Shown in pieces: positions 1 through 8,838 of a stretch of 64,000 bases of DNA; within the stretch, counting starts at the first letter, position 1, and each line of letters starts with the position of its first letter. Source of the stretch: Yersinia hibernica (GTDB taxonomy: Bacteria > Pseudomonadota > Gammaproteobacteria > Enterobacterales > Enterobacteriaceae). The notes beneath the pieces are model-generated. The model was not told the DNA's origin and ran no database searches. It worked only from the letters and a program-made list of their open reading frames with translations. Both the position numbers and the translations under genes were made by a program. The DNA lies in contig NZ_CP032487.1 in assembly GCF_004124235.1 (NCBI RefSeq), positions 2,418,001 through 2,482,000 of the forward strand, given 5' to 3'.

Positions 1-102
1 TGTGCTTTAGTGAAATGAAGGAAAATAACAATTCACTTTACCAGAGTCATAATCAACAGGGGACTATAATCAGTCTATTAACCAGAATAGATCACGAAAT
101 TC

Positions 103-139
103 CCTCATCTTAATACCTATTTGCAGTCCCAAGATGAGG
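103..139 (-). terminator. Inverted repeat downstream of pduF
   Basis: A perfect 9-bp inverted repeat (103-111 against 131-139, loop 19 bases) lies just past the pduF stop codon. No clear U-run follows on the minus strand, so it may be a weak terminator or an mRNA 3' stabiliser. The rest of bases 1-163 shows no gene. Confidence 0.3.
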
Positions 140-163
140 AAATCATCATTAATTTTTAATAGC

Positions 164-979
164 CTAATTTACTATTTCTTCATCATCCAACTTACAGGTC
201 TTGCACGGCAGGTTTTTACCAATAAAGAAGCGGTAAACAGCTGCACCCAAGCAAGCACCAATAATAGGGGCCACAATAGGAACGATGAAATAAGGAATAT
301 CACGACCACCGGTCATCGCGAGTTTCCCCCACCCGGCAAAGAAAGTAAATATTTTAGGGCCAAAATCACGCGCGGGGTTCATAGCAAAACCGGTTAATGG
401 GCCAGTCGCCGCACCAATCACCGCCACCAGAATACCAATTAAAAGCGGCCCTAATGCCCCACGAGGAACACCATTGCCATCATCCGTCAATGCCATAATC
501 AGCCCCATCAAAATTGAGGTAATAATGATTTCAACAAATGCGGCTTGCCATACACTAATAGCCGGTGATGGGAAGGTACTGAAAATACTGGCCAGTTGCA
601 GACTATCCAAACTGCCGCGCACCATCTGATGTGCCGTTTCAAAATCAGTGAATAAATTGTGATACAGCATATAAGACAGCGCCGCACCACCAAAAGCCCC
701 GGCAATTTGCGCAACACTGTAAGGAATAACTTTACGGCCTGGGAAGCAGGCAAACAGCCATAAAGCAATGGTGATGGCTGGGTTAAGATGAGCACCAGAA
801 ATCCCGGCAGTCAAATAGACGGCCAGTGAAATTCCAAGCCCCCACACAATACAGATTTCCCACAAGCCAAAACTAGCACCGGCCACTTTCATTGCCGCCA
901 AGCAACTAATACCAAAAAATAAAAACAGCCCGGTGCCAAGAAATTCTGCCATACACTGGGCTTTGAGTGAGTCGTTCAT
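164..979 (-). CDS. pduF: PduF, propanediol diffusion facilitator (aquaporin/GlpF family)
   Basis: This 271-residue inner-membrane channel of the major intrinsic protein family would let 1,2-propanediol enter the cell. Both family NPA boxes are visible: SGAHLNPAIT near residue 64 and GFAMNPARDFGPK near residue 198. The Asp after the second box is typical of glycerol-type facilitators rather than water channels. About six hydrophobic segments are evident, and the C-terminus carries a CKTC pair. The gene is divergent from pduA, the same arrangement as in Salmonella. Function rests on family plus context; glycerol would be the alternative substrate. Confidence 0.93.
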   Translation of the reverse strand: MNDSLKAQCMAEFLGTGLFLFFGISCLAAMKVAGASFGLWEICIVWGLGISLAVYLTAGISGAHLNPAITIALWLFACFPGRKVIPYSVAQIAGAFGGAALSYMLYHNLFTDFETAHQMVRGSLDSLQLASIFSTFPSPAISVWQAAFVEIIITSILMGLIMALTDDGNGVPRGALGPLLIGILVAVIGAATGPLTGFAMNPARDFGPKIFTFFAGWGKLAMTGGRDIPYFIVPIVAPIIGACLGAAVYRFFIGKNLPCKTCKLDDEEIVN

Positions 980-1586
980 AGGGTTACCCTGCTTGAAGTT
1001 ATTATGATTAATACGTTGTGTTCAGTAATGCACGGCCCTTGACTCAACCACTATAAAGAGACAGAAAATGAAAGTGTTGTCGTAATCTGCCATTCATTAA
1101 ACAAAAACTAGAGTTTCAATAACAAATTATTGCTATTGCGTCGTCATAAAACAACCGCAATGCCCTGAGAATAAACCAGTTAGAACTGAATTTAATAATG
1201 TGACTTTCTTGCCATTTATTCTTTCTATTATTGTTATCAAGCTCGCAGTTTCTCATTTTATGTGAGCCAACTCTTCCTTTATGTTAATGCGCGCAAATAC
1301 CAAAGATAATATCGCCTGTCACCACTTAAATTTTAATTTTGAATCTGCCATAGCCAATTATTGTCACTCATCAATTATTAAATAGACTTAAAAAATAATA
1401 AGTTAATGTTTATGGTGACAATATTTTGTTATTTCGTCGCTAACCATTCTCGCCAGTAAATTCATTACAGCCATTCTTTTTCATTGCTTGTTTGTATATT
1501 CAATTCCAGCACGAACCTGACAACGTTATTTCTGAACATGACAATCCAAGCCAGAACACGGCATCTGATATTCCGTCGAGGTATTT
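980..1586. promoter_or_regulatory. Divergent pduF/pduA control region
   Basis: This 607-bp AT-rich gap separates pduF from pduA and holds no convincing gene. By analogy with Salmonella it should carry the pdu promoter and binding sites for the AraC-type activator PocR and for CRP. I could not pick out a well-matched CRP palindrome or a definite -35/-10 pair by eye. The pduA ribosome binding site (GAGG at about 1576-1579, followed by seven bases before the ATG) is clear. Confidence 0.5.
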
Positions 1587-1871
1587 ATGCAACAAGAAGC
1601 ACTAGGAATGGTGGAAACCAAAGGGTTGACCGCTGCCATTGAAGCTGCTGACACCATGGTGAAATCGGCCAATGTGACGTTGGTAGGCTATGAAAAAATT
1701 GGCTCCGGCCTGGTCACTGTCATCGTACGTGGTGACGTCGGGGCGGTAAAAGCGGCGACTGATGCTGGCGCAATTGCAGCCGCTAACGTGGGGGAAGTGA
1801 AATCTACCCATGTCATCCCACGTCCACACACCGATGTTGAGAAATTTTTACCCAAGGGAAATAGCCAATGA
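1587..1871 (+). CDS. pduA: PduA, hexameric BMC-H shell protein
   Basis: PduA is a single-domain bacterial microcompartment (BMC) shell protein that forms hexagonal tiles whose pore admits 1,2-propanediol. The 94-residue length equals the Salmonella protein. Family features are the start LGMVETKGL, the lysine-bearing VKSANV helix, [21 protein letters not shown], and the closing VIPRPH. It is nearly identical over its core to PduJ at about 8.0 kb. The stop overlaps the pduB start, so the two are probably translationally coupled. It is the first gene of the operon, as expected for an abundant shell component. Confidence 0.97.
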   Translation: MQQEALGMVETKGLTAAIEAADTMVKSANVTLVGYEKIGSGLVTVIVRGDVGAVKAATDAGAIAAANVGEVKSTHVIPRPHTDVEKFLPKGNSQ

Positions 1872-2710
1872 AAAGCAATGACCTGGTCGACCAAATTATG
1901 GCGCAGGTGATAGCAAAAGTCGGTGAACACGCTCCGGCGTCTTCTGCACCATCATTTGATAAACCATCATTCAATAAACAACCATCCTATAAACAACGAG
2001 ATACGGCTATGGCTGAGAAAACTTGCAGTTTAACGGAATTTGTTGGAACCGCGATCGGTGACACGGTCGGACTGGTAATCGCCAACGTCGATAGCGCCTT
2101 ACTAGATGCAATGAAGCTCGAAAAACGTTATCGCTCCATTGGTATTTTGGGCGCTCGCACTGGCGCTGGCCCGCACATCATGGCGGCGGATGAAGCAGTA
2201 AAAGCCACCAATACCGAAGTGGTCAGCATTGAATTACCACGCGATACCAAGGGTGGCGCTGGCCATGGTTCGCTGATTATTTTCGGTGGCGATGACGTTT
2301 CTGACGTCAAACGTGCGGTGGAAGTAGCACTGAAAGAGTTGGACCGGACTTTCGGCGATGTTTACGCCAATGAAGCGGGCCACATTGAATTGCAATACAG
2401 CGCCCGCGCCAGTCATGCATTAGAAAAAGCTTTCGGCGCACCGCTGGGGCGCTCTTGTGGTGTGATTGTCGGCGCACCGGCATCCATCGGTGTTTTGATG
2501 GCCGATACCGCCGTTAAATCCGCCAATGTTGATGTGGTGGCTTACAGCTCACCGGCACAGGGCACCAGTTTTAGTAACGAAGTGATTCTGGTTATCTCCG
2601 GTGACTCTGGCGCGGTTCGCCAGGCTGTGATTTCTGCCCGTGAGATCGGCAAAACGGTATTAGCCACCTTAGGCGCTGAACCGAAAAATGACCGCCCTTC
2701 TTATATCTGA
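1868..2710 (+). CDS. pduB: PduB, trimeric BMC-T shell protein (with internal PduB' start)
   Basis: PduB is a major shell protein with two fused BMC domains that makes trimeric tiles. The N-terminus ([16 protein letters not shown], residues 3-18) is an amphipathic helix of the type that links shell to enzyme core in Salmonella. Then comes a low-complexity linker, and the shell part begins at [13 protein letters not shown] (residue 48). The shell domains fill residues 55-280. At 280 residues it is about ten longer than Salmonella PduB, and the excess lies in the linker, which contains an imperfect PSF/YxK repeat. The start overlaps the end of pduA by 4 bp. Confidence 0.96.
   Translation: MKSNDLVDQIMAQVIAKVGEHAPASSAPSFDKPSFNKQPSYKQRDTAMAEKTCSLTEFVGTAIGDTVGLVIANVDSALLDAMKLEKRYRSIGILGARTGAGPHIMAADEAVKATNTEVVSIELPRDTKGGAGHGSLIIFGGDDVSDVKRAVEVALKELDRTFGDVYANEAGHIELQYSARASHALEKAFGAPLGRSCGVIVGAPASIGVLMADTAVKSANVDVVAYSSPAQGTSFSNEVILVISGDSGAVRQAVISAREIGKTVLATLGAEPKNDRPSYI
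2009..2011 (+). other. Likely internal start codon for PduB'
   Basis: In Salmonella two products, PduB and the shorter PduB', come from one gene through an in-frame start. The matching Met here is codon 48, opening MAEKTCSL, which gives a 233-residue PduB'. The upstream ribosome binding site is weak by eye. That both forms are made is inferred from the Salmonella precedent. Confidence 0.6.
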
Positions 2711-2730
2711 TGCCACAGTGAGGCTGTTTC

Positions 2731-4395
2731 ATGAAATCGAAAAGATTTGAAGCATTGGCAAAACGCCCGGTTAATCAGGACGGTTTTGTCAAAGAGTGGA
2801 TCGAAGAAGGCTTTATTGCCATGGAAAGCCCGAACGACCCAAAACCATCCATCAAAATTGTGAACGGCGTGGTGACTGAGCTCGACGGCAAGCCACAAAG
2901 CAGTTTCGACCTAATTGACCACTTTATCGCCCGCTACGGTATCAATCTAGAGCATGCGGAAGAAGTGATGAAGATGGATTCCGTCAAGTTGGCCAATATG
3001 CTGTGTGACCCCAATGTGTCGCGCCGCACCATTGTGCCGCTGACGACCGCCATGACACCGGCCAAAATCGTCGAGGTGGTTTCCCACATGAATGTGGTGG
3101 AAATGATGATGTCGATGCAGAAAATGCGCGCCCGTCGTACCCCATCACAGCAAGCCCACGTCACCAACGTGAAAGATAACCCGGTGCAAATTGCCGCCGA
3201 CGCCGCCGAGGGTGCATTCCGCGGTTTTGATGAGCAAGAAACCACCGTGGCGGTAGCCCGCTACGCACCATTCAATGCTATTGCGCTGTTGGTTGGCTCG
3301 CAAGTGGGCCGCCCAGGAGTTTTGACTCAATGTTCTTTGGAGGAAGCCACTGAGCTGAAACTGGGGATGCTGGGCCACACCTGTTACGCGGAAACCATTT
3401 CAGTTTATGGCACTGAGCCGGTATTTACCGACGGCGACGATACCCCATGGTCAAAAGGTTTCCTGGCCTCTTCCTATGCATCACGCGGCTTAAAAATGCG
3501 CTTTACCTCCGGTTCCGGCTCCGAAGTTCAAATGGGCTACGCCGAGGGAAAATCCATGCTGTATCTGGAAGCGCGCTGCATTTATATCACCAAAGCCGCC
3601 GGGGTTCAGGGGCTGCAAAACGGCTCTGTCAGCTGTGTCGGCGTGCCATCAGCGGTGCCATCGGGCATTCGCGCCATTTTGGCGGAAAACCTGATTTGTT
3701 CGGCGCTGGATTTGGAATGTGCCTCCAGTAACGACCAGACCTTTACCCACTCAGATATGCGCCGTACCGCTCGTCTGCTGATGCAATTCCTGCCGGGTAC
3801 TGACTTTATCTCCTCCGGTTATTCGGCGGTGCCGAACTACGACAACATGTTCGCCGGCTCCAACGAAGATGCCGAAGACTTTGACGATTACAACGTCATG
3901 CAGCGCGACCTGAAAGTGGATGGCGGCCTGCGCCCGGTATTGGAAGCGGATGTGGTGGCGATTCGCAATAAAGCTGCACGCGCTCTGCAAGCTGTATTTG
4001 CCGGAATGGGCCTGCCGCCTATCACTGACGAAGAGGTGATTGCGGCAACTTATGCCCACGGCTCAAAAGATATGCCAGAGCGCAATATCGTCGAAGACAT
4101 CAAATTTGCTCAAGAAGTTATCAGCAAAAACCGCACCGGTCTGGAAGTCGTGAAAGCCTTGGCGCAAGGCGGCTTTGAAGATGTGGCGCAAGACATGCTC
4201 AACATCCAGAAAGCCAAGATTGCCGGTGACTACCTGCATACCTCGGCCATTATCAAAGGTGATAACCAGGTGCTGTCAGCGGTGAATGACGTCAATGACT
4301 ACGCAGGGCCAGCTACCGGTTACCGGCTGGAAGGTGCACGTTGGGAAGAAATTAAAAATATTCCAAACGCGCTTGATCCAAATGAGCTTGGCTAA
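2731..4395 (+). CDS. pduC: PduC, diol dehydratase large subunit
   Basis: PduC is the catalytic alpha subunit of adenosylcobalamin-dependent propanediol dehydratase (EC 4.2.1.28), which converts 1,2-propanediol to propionaldehyde inside the microcompartment. The 554-residue length matches the Salmonella and Klebsiella proteins, and the whole chain reads as a TIM-barrel B12 diol dehydratase, for example FTSGSGSEVQMGYAEGKSM near residue 263 and SVSCVGVPSAVPSGIRAI near residue 300. The start follows the GAGG of GTGAGGCTGTTTC. Glycerol dehydratase is the nearest alternative, but the pdu context decides against it. PduD and PduE follow directly. Confidence 0.98.
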   Translation: MKSKRFEALAKRPVNQDGFVKEWIEEGFIAMESPNDPKPSIKIVNGVVTELDGKPQSSFDLIDHFIARYGINLEHAEEVMKMDSVKLANMLCDPNVSRRTIVPLTTAMTPAKIVEVVSHMNVVEMMMSMQKMRARRTPSQQAHVTNVKDNPVQIAADAAEGAFRGFDEQETTVAVARYAPFNAIALLVGSQVGRPGVLTQCSLEEATELKLGMLGHTCYAETISVYGTEPVFTDGDDTPWSKGFLASSYASRGLKMRFTSGSGSEVQMGYAEGKSMLYLEARCIYITKAAGVQGLQNGSVSCVGVPSAVPSGIRAILAENLICSALDLECASSNDQTFTHSDMRRTARLLMQFLPGTDFISSGYSAVPNYDNMFAGSNEDAEDFDDYNVMQRDLKVDGGLRPVLEADVVAIRNKAARALQAVFAGMGLPPITDEEVIAATYAHGSKDMPERNIVEDIKFAQEVISKNRTGLEVVKALAQGGFEDVAQDMLNIQKAKIAGDYLHTSAIIKGDNQVLSAVNDVNDYAGPATGYRLEGARWEEIKNIPNALDPNELG

Positions 4396-4407
4396 GGGGT
4401 TCACGAA

Positions 4408-5082
4408 ATGGTGGATATTAACGAAAAACTGTTACGCCAAATTATTGAAGGCGTATTGCAGGAAATGCAGGGAGACCAGAATACCGTCTCCTTTAAGCAA
4501 GAGACCCAAGCTGCGCCAACGGCAACCGCCGTGGCTTCAGGGGATTTTCTCACTGAAGTGGGGGAAGCGCGTCCAGGCACCCAGCAGGATGAAGTCATTA
4601 TTGCTGTCGGCCCGGCATTTGGATTGTCGCAAACCGCCAATATCGTCGGGATACCGCACAAAAATATTCTGCGCGAAGTGATTGCCGGAATCGAAGAAGA
4701 AGGTATCAAAGCACGCGTCATCCGCTGCTTTAAATCCTCCGATGTGGCCTTTGTCGCAGTTGAGGGCAACCGCTTGAGCGGCTCGGGGATCTCTATCGGC
4801 ATCCAGTCAAAAGGCACCACGGTGATTCACCAGCAAGGTCTGCCACCGCTCTCCAACTTAGAGCTGTTTCCACAGGCCCCACTGCTGACACTGGAAACCT
4901 ATCGCCTGATTGGTAAAAACGCCGCCCGCTATGCCAAACGGGAATCACCACAACCGGTTCCGACCCTAAATGACCAAATGGCCCGGCCAAAATATCAGGC
5001 CAAATCCGCGATTCTGCACATTAAAGAAACCAAATATGTGGTGACTGGCAAGAATCCTCAGGAACTCCGGGTGGCGCTTTAA
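4408..5082 (+). CDS. pduD: PduD, diol dehydratase medium subunit
   Basis: PduD is the beta subunit of diol dehydratase, which helps bind the cobalamin cofactor at the interface with PduC. The 224 residues equal the family length. Residues 2-20 ([19 protein letters not shown]) form the amphipathic helix known in Salmonella to target the dehydratase into the compartment. A variable linker follows, then the conserved core from [20 protein letters not shown] onward. It starts 12 bp after pduC behind an AAGGGG ribosome binding site. Confidence 0.97.
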   Translation: MVDINEKLLRQIIEGVLQEMQGDQNTVSFKQETQAAPTATAVASGDFLTEVGEARPGTQQDEVIIAVGPAFGLSQTANIVGIPHKNILREVIAGIEEEGIKARVIRCFKSSDVAFVAVEGNRLSGSGISIGIQSKGTTVIHQQGLPPLSNLELFPQAPLLTLETYRLIGKNAARYAKRESPQPVPTLNDQMARPKYQAKSAILHIKETKYVVTGKNPQELRVAL

Positions 5083-5096
5083 CAAAGGAAAACACA

Positions 5097-5621
5097 ATGA
5101 ATTCCGAAGCTATTGAATCCATGGTTCGCGATGTGCTGAGCAAGATGAACAGCTTACAAGGCCAAACGCCAACTGCAGCTTGTGCTCCAGCGGTCAGTTC
5201 GCGCAGTGATGCCAAAGTCGCTGATTATCCGCTGGCGAATAAACACCCTGATTGGGTGAAAACCGCCACAAACAAAACGCTAGATGACCTGACATTGGCT
5301 AACGTGCTGAATGGCAGTGTGACTTCACAGGATTTACGTATTACCCCAGAAATCCTGCGTATTCAGGCATCTATCGCCAAAGATGCCGGTCGCCCACTGC
5401 TGGCAATGAACTTCGAACGTGCGGCCGAGCTGACCGCGGTGCCCGATGACAAGGTGCTGGATATCTACAACGCCCTGCGCCCATACCGCTCCAGCAAAGA
5501 AGAGTTACATGCCATCGCCGATGACTTGGAACAGACCTACAAAGCGATTATTTGCGCTGCTTTCGTGCGCGAAGCCGCCGTTTTGTATGTCCAGCGCAAG
5601 AAGCTAAAAGGCGACGATTAA
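5097..5621 (+). CDS. pduE: PduE, diol dehydratase small subunit
   Basis: PduE is the gamma subunit of diol dehydratase, 174 residues, close to the Salmonella protein. The N-terminal stretch MNSEAIESMVRDVLSKM resembles the short helices at the N-termini of PduD and PduP, and may also mediate encapsulation. The conserved core includes YPLANKHPDWVKTATNK and the helical C-terminus with FVREAAVLYVQRKKLKG. The ribosome binding site is AAAGGAAA. A 141-bp non-coding spacer, unusually long for this operon, follows before pduG. Confidence 0.96.
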   Translation: MNSEAIESMVRDVLSKMNSLQGQTPTAACAPAVSSRSDAKVADYPLANKHPDWVKTATNKTLDDLTLANVLNGSVTSQDLRITPEILRIQASIAKDAGRPLLAMNFERAAELTAVPDDKVLDIYNALRPYRSSKEELHAIADDLEQTYKAIICAAFVREAAVLYVQRKKLKGDD

Positions 5622-5762
5622 TTTGGCGATATCAAACGAAGGGAAATAGGTCGTTGGGGTCGTAGCGGCGTGAGCCGCCGGAGCGCCCCTAGACATATAG
5701 GCCCTTCGCTCACCTCGGCTAAATCAGTGGGGTGTTACTGTCAGCAACTTAAGGTAAGAGAT
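5622..5762. other. 141-bp spacer inside the operon, possible dispersed repeat
   Basis: Most pdu genes overlap or are 5-30 bp apart, yet 141 bp separates pduE from pduG. The spacer contains a GC-rich hairpin (GCGGC-GTGA-GCCGC, near 5662-5675) and does not look like coding sequence. The pduG frame is open upstream to 5670, but that extension is not part of the PduG family. It could be a dispersed intergenic repeat or an mRNA processing element; I cannot identify it. Confidence 0.4.
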
Positions 5763-7589
5763 ATGGATTACATCGTCGGGGTAGACATCGGCAACTCATC
5801 AACAGAAGTCGCATTGGCACAATGCATGACTGATGGTCAGCTGCACTTTGTTACCAGCACCCTAACCGAAACCACCGGTATAAAAGGGACGCAACGCAAC
5901 ATTTTCGGCATTAATAAGGCGCTGAATTTGTTGGTGGAAAAGGCCGGTATTGCGCTCAGTGATATCAGTCTGATCCGTATTAACGAGGCAACCCCGGTAA
6001 TTGGTGATGTGGCGATGGAAACTATCACTGAAACCATTATCACTGAATCCACCATGATCGGCCACAACCCGAAAACCCCCGGAGGGCTGGGGTTGGGGGT
6101 CGGGCTGACTATCACTCTTGATGAGCTGGTCACCCGTGACCCTGCCCAACCTTACATTCTGGTGGTGCCATCCGCAGTGGATTTTGCTGATGTCGCTGCG
6201 GTGGTTAATGCCGCCAGCGGTGCCGGATACCGCATTAGCGCGATTATCCTGCAACGCGATGATGGGGTTCTGGTCAGCAACCGCCTAAATAATCCACTGC
6301 CCATCGTCGATGAAGTGCTGCATATCGACCGCATTCCAATGGGCATGCTGGCGGCGGTTGAAGTTGCCATGCCAGGTCAGGTGATTGAAACCCTCTCTAA
6401 CCCTTATGGTATTGCCACGGTCTTCGAACTCAGTGCCGAAGAAACCAAAAATATTGTTCCCGTGGCACGCGCGTTGATTGGCACGCGCTCGGCGGTAGTG
6501 GTGAAAACGCCAGAAGGGGATGTTAAAGCCCGCTCCATCCCGGCCGGGCATCTGGAGTTATTCGCCGATGGCCGTACTGTCCGCGTGGATGTTGCCACCG
6601 GAGCAGAGGCCATTATGACCGCAGTTAACCGCTTTCGGCATCTGGACAATGTGAGTGGCGAAGCGGGCACCAATATCGGCGGCATGCTCGAACACGTGCG
6701 CCAGACCATGGCGGAGCTGACCAACAAACCCACCAATGAAATCTTCATTCAAGACCTACTGGCCGTTGATACCGCCGTGCCAGTTAATGTCATTGGCGGG
6801 CTGGCGGGTGAGTTCTCGCTTGAGCAGGCGGTGGGTATCGCCTCCATGGTGAAATCTGATCGTCTGCAAATGGCGCATATCGCCAGTGAGATCGAAAAGA
6901 CCCTGAACATTGATGTACAAGTCGGGGGGGCGGAAGCCGAAGCGGCGATACTCGGCGCGCTGACCACACCAGGGACAAGGCGGCCACTCGCCATCCTCGA
7001 TTTGGGCGCGGGCTCTACCGATGCCTCCATTATCAATGCCCAAGGCCAAATCGTGGCAACCCATCTGGCCGGCGCTGGGGATATGGTCACGATGATCATT
7101 GCCTCTGAGCTGGATCTTCAAGACCGCTATTTAGCCGAAGACATCAAAAAATATCCATTGGCAAAAGTGGAAAGTCTATTCCATCTGCGCCATGAAGACG
7201 GCAGTGTGCAGTTCTTCCCACAACCGCTGCCGCCCGAGGTTTTTGCCCGATTAGTGGTCGTCAAACCCGAGGGGCTGGTGCCACTGCCGGGTGATTATGC
7301 ACTGGAAAAAGTGCGCAATATCCGCCGCTCCGCCAAACAGCGGGTGTTCGTCACCAATGCGCTTCGCGCCCTACGCCAAGTCAGCCCGACCGGCAATATC
7401 CGCGATATCCCCTTCGTGGTGCTGGTTGGCGGCTCGTCGCTGGACTTTGAAATCCCGCAATTGGTCACCGACGCCCTCTCCCACTACAAGCTGGTGGCCG
7501 GTCGCGGCAATATTCGCGCCAGTGAAGGCCCACGTAATGCGGTGGCAACCGGGCTGATTCTGGCCTATCAGCGGGAGAGTGGCCGATGA
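5763..7589 (+). CDS. pduG: PduG, diol dehydratase reactivase large subunit
   Basis: PduG is the ATP-dependent chaperone-like subunit that releases damaged cobalamin from inactivated diol dehydratase. The chosen ATG gives 608 residues, close to Salmonella PduG; the frame stays open upstream to 5670, but the extra 31 residues match nothing expected. Actin-fold nucleotide motifs are visible: YIVGVDIGNSSTEVALA at residues 3-19 and LAILDLGAGSTDAS near residue 410. A further LVGGSS motif lies near residue 560. AAGGTAAGAG provides the ribosome binding site. It overlaps pduH by 4 bp, as expected for the PduG-PduH pair. Confidence 0.96.
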   Translation: MDYIVGVDIGNSSTEVALAQCMTDGQLHFVTSTLTETTGIKGTQRNIFGINKALNLLVEKAGIALSDISLIRINEATPVIGDVAMETITETIITESTMIGHNPKTPGGLGLGVGLTITLDELVTRDPAQPYILVVPSAVDFADVAAVVNAASGAGYRISAIILQRDDGVLVSNRLNNPLPIVDEVLHIDRIPMGMLAAVEVAMPGQVIETLSNPYGIATVFELSAEETKNIVPVARALIGTRSAVVVKTPEGDVKARSIPAGHLELFADGRTVRVDVATGAEAIMTAVNRFRHLDNVSGEAGTNIGGMLEHVRQTMAELTNKPTNEIFIQDLLAVDTAVPVNVIGGLAGEFSLEQAVGIASMVKSDRLQMAHIASEIEKTLNIDVQVGGAEAEAAILGALTTPGTRRPLAILDLGAGSTDASIINAQGQIVATHLAGAGDMVTMIIASELDLQDRYLAEDIKKYPLAKVESLFHLRHEDGSVQFFPQPLPPEVFARLVVVKPEGLVPLPGDYALEKVRNIRRSAKQRVFVTNALRALRQVSPTGNIRDIPFVVLVGGSSLDFEIPQLVTDALSHYKLVAGRGNIRASEGPRNAVATGLILAYQRESGR

Positions 7590-7930
7590 ACTTTTCCCAT
7601 GATGCACCCGCCATTGTTATCAGCCTAACCTCGTCAATACCCGAGGCGGTCTGGCACCCGATATTACTGGGAATTGAAGAGGAGGGAATTCCCTGGCAAT
7701 GGCAGCAAGACGACGAGGGTGATGCCGTACAACGCGCCTGGCAGGCGGCGACCCGCTCCCCATTATTAGTGGGGCTGGCGTGTTCTGCCGACGAAATCGT
7801 GCTGCATTTTCGCAATTTACCGCCCACCAGCCCGCTGTTTCGGCAAGCGTGGGCACAAGACTCAGACCCACTACGGCGGCTAGGCAACAATGCCGCCCGA
7901 CTGGTGAAAGGTTTACCGTTTAAGTTATAG
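7586..7930 (+). CDS. pduH: PduH, diol dehydratase reactivase small subunit
   Basis: PduH is the small partner of PduG and resembles the dehydratase beta subunit it displaces during reactivation. It has 114 residues, close to the Salmonella protein. Recognisable parts are HPILLGIEEEGIPWQW near residue 26, shared in pattern with the PduD segment IAGIEEEGI, and the C-terminal DPLRRLGNNAARLVKG. The start overlaps the pduG stop (ATGA). The next gene is the shell gene pduJ, 28 bp downstream. Confidence 0.95.
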   Translation: MNFSHDAPAIVISLTSSIPEAVWHPILLGIEEEGIPWQWQQDDEGDAVQRAWQAATRSPLLVGLACSADEIVLHFRNLPPTSPLFRQAWAQDSDPLRRLGNNAARLVKGLPFKL

Positions 7931-7958
7931 CCACAACCCATAAAAGGATAAATGAAAT

Positions 7959-8234
7959 ATGAACAACGCATTGGGCTTAGTTGAAACCAAAGGTTTAGTC
8001 GCTGCTATTGAGGCGGCTGACGCCATGGTCAAGTCTGCCAACGTACAGCTGGTGGGATACGAAAAAATCGGCTCTGGCCTGGTCACAGTGATGGTCCGTG
8101 GCGATGTCGGCGCAGTAAAAGCAGCGGTTGACGCCGGTTCTGTAGCAGCCAGCGCGGTGGGTGAGGTGAAATCTTGCCATGTTATCCCACGCCCGCACAG
8201 CGATGTAGAAGCCATTTTACCGACCTCTGCCTAA
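7959..8234 (+). CDS. pduJ: PduJ, hexameric BMC-H shell protein
   Basis: PduJ is an abundant single-domain shell protein, 91 residues, very similar to PduA. Shared blocks are [23 protein letters not shown], read here in overlapping pieces, then [19 protein letters not shown] and the final [10 protein letters not shown]. In Salmonella, PduJ can stand in for PduA when expressed from the pduA position. A paralogous pair from an old duplication is the simplest explanation. The ribosome binding site is AAAGGATAAATGAAAT. Confidence 0.96.
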   Translation: MNNALGLVETKGLVAAIEAADAMVKSANVQLVGYEKIGSGLVTVMVRGDVGAVKAAVDAGSVAASAVGEVKSCHVIPRPHSDVEAILPTSA

Positions 8235-8256
8235 GGGTTAAGAAGAGGAACACAGC

Positions 8257-8838
8257 GTGAAAACGTCACTGGGTTTACTTGAAGTTAACGGTCTAGCGCT
8301 GGCGATAGGCGCGGCGGATGCCATGGCAAAAGCGGCATCCGTCACCCTTACCGGGATTGAAAAAACCAACGGTTCTGGCTGGATGTTAATCCGCCTGACC
8401 GGTGATGTGGCCTCGGTACAGGCGGCAATCAACAGCGGTGTCGCCCTTGCCCAACAACACCATGGTTTAGTCTCGCACGCAGTATTGGCCCGCCCGGCAG
8501 ATGCGTTAATGGCGCATTGGCAAGCGCCCAAATGTGAGCCGATAGCCGCCAAAGCGCCAACCTTGAGCGAAGTTGCGCACGAGGTCGCCATCGAGGTTGT
8601 TATCTCTGAAGTGTCCGCCGATGAGCAGGCGGAGGTTGAAGAGGCAGCAGCCCCTCGGCCTGCCGCCACCGACGATGCCCCGGCAATAGCCTTGAACGCG
8701 GAAAAAAAGAGTGCAGAAAGTGAGGCCCAGCCGGCTGTGCGTGTGAGCTGCAATCTCTGCCTCGACCCGGCTTGCCGACGCCATAAAGGCGAGCCTCGCT
8801 TTCGCTGTATCCACTTAGGTAAACGAGGAAAAATCTGA
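8257..8838 (+). CDS. pduK: PduK, BMC-H shell protein with C-terminal Cys motif
   Basis: PduK is a minor shell protein. Residues 1-90 form a BMC domain (LGLLEVNGLALAIGAADAM and onward). Residues 95-160 are an Ala/Glu-rich low-complexity linker. The tail carries cysteines 165, 168, 173 and 184 (C-x2-C-x4-C-x10-C), which could bind an Fe-S cluster or a metal. At 193 residues it is about 30 longer than Salmonella PduK, mostly through the linker. The proposed cluster has no assigned role. Its stop overlaps the start of pduL. Confidence 0.93.
   Translation: MKTSLGLLEVNGLALAIGAADAMAKAASVTLTGIEKTNGSGWMLIRLTGDVASVQAAINSGVALAQQHHGLVSHAVLARPADALMAHWQAPKCEPIAAKAPTLSEVAHEVAIEVVISEVSADEQAEVEEAAAPRPAATDDAPAIALNAEKKSAESEAQPAVRVSCNLCLDPACRRHKGEPRFRCIHLGKRGKI

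Noticed and set aside
4401..4820. 139-codon minus-strand frame opposite pduD
   Set aside because: Shadow of the dehydratase medium subunit; no initiation signals.
8238..8753. 171-codon minus-strand frame opposite pduK
   Set aside because: Antisense to a recognised BMC gene; Ala/Ser/Thr/Cys-rich mirror translation without any family pattern.
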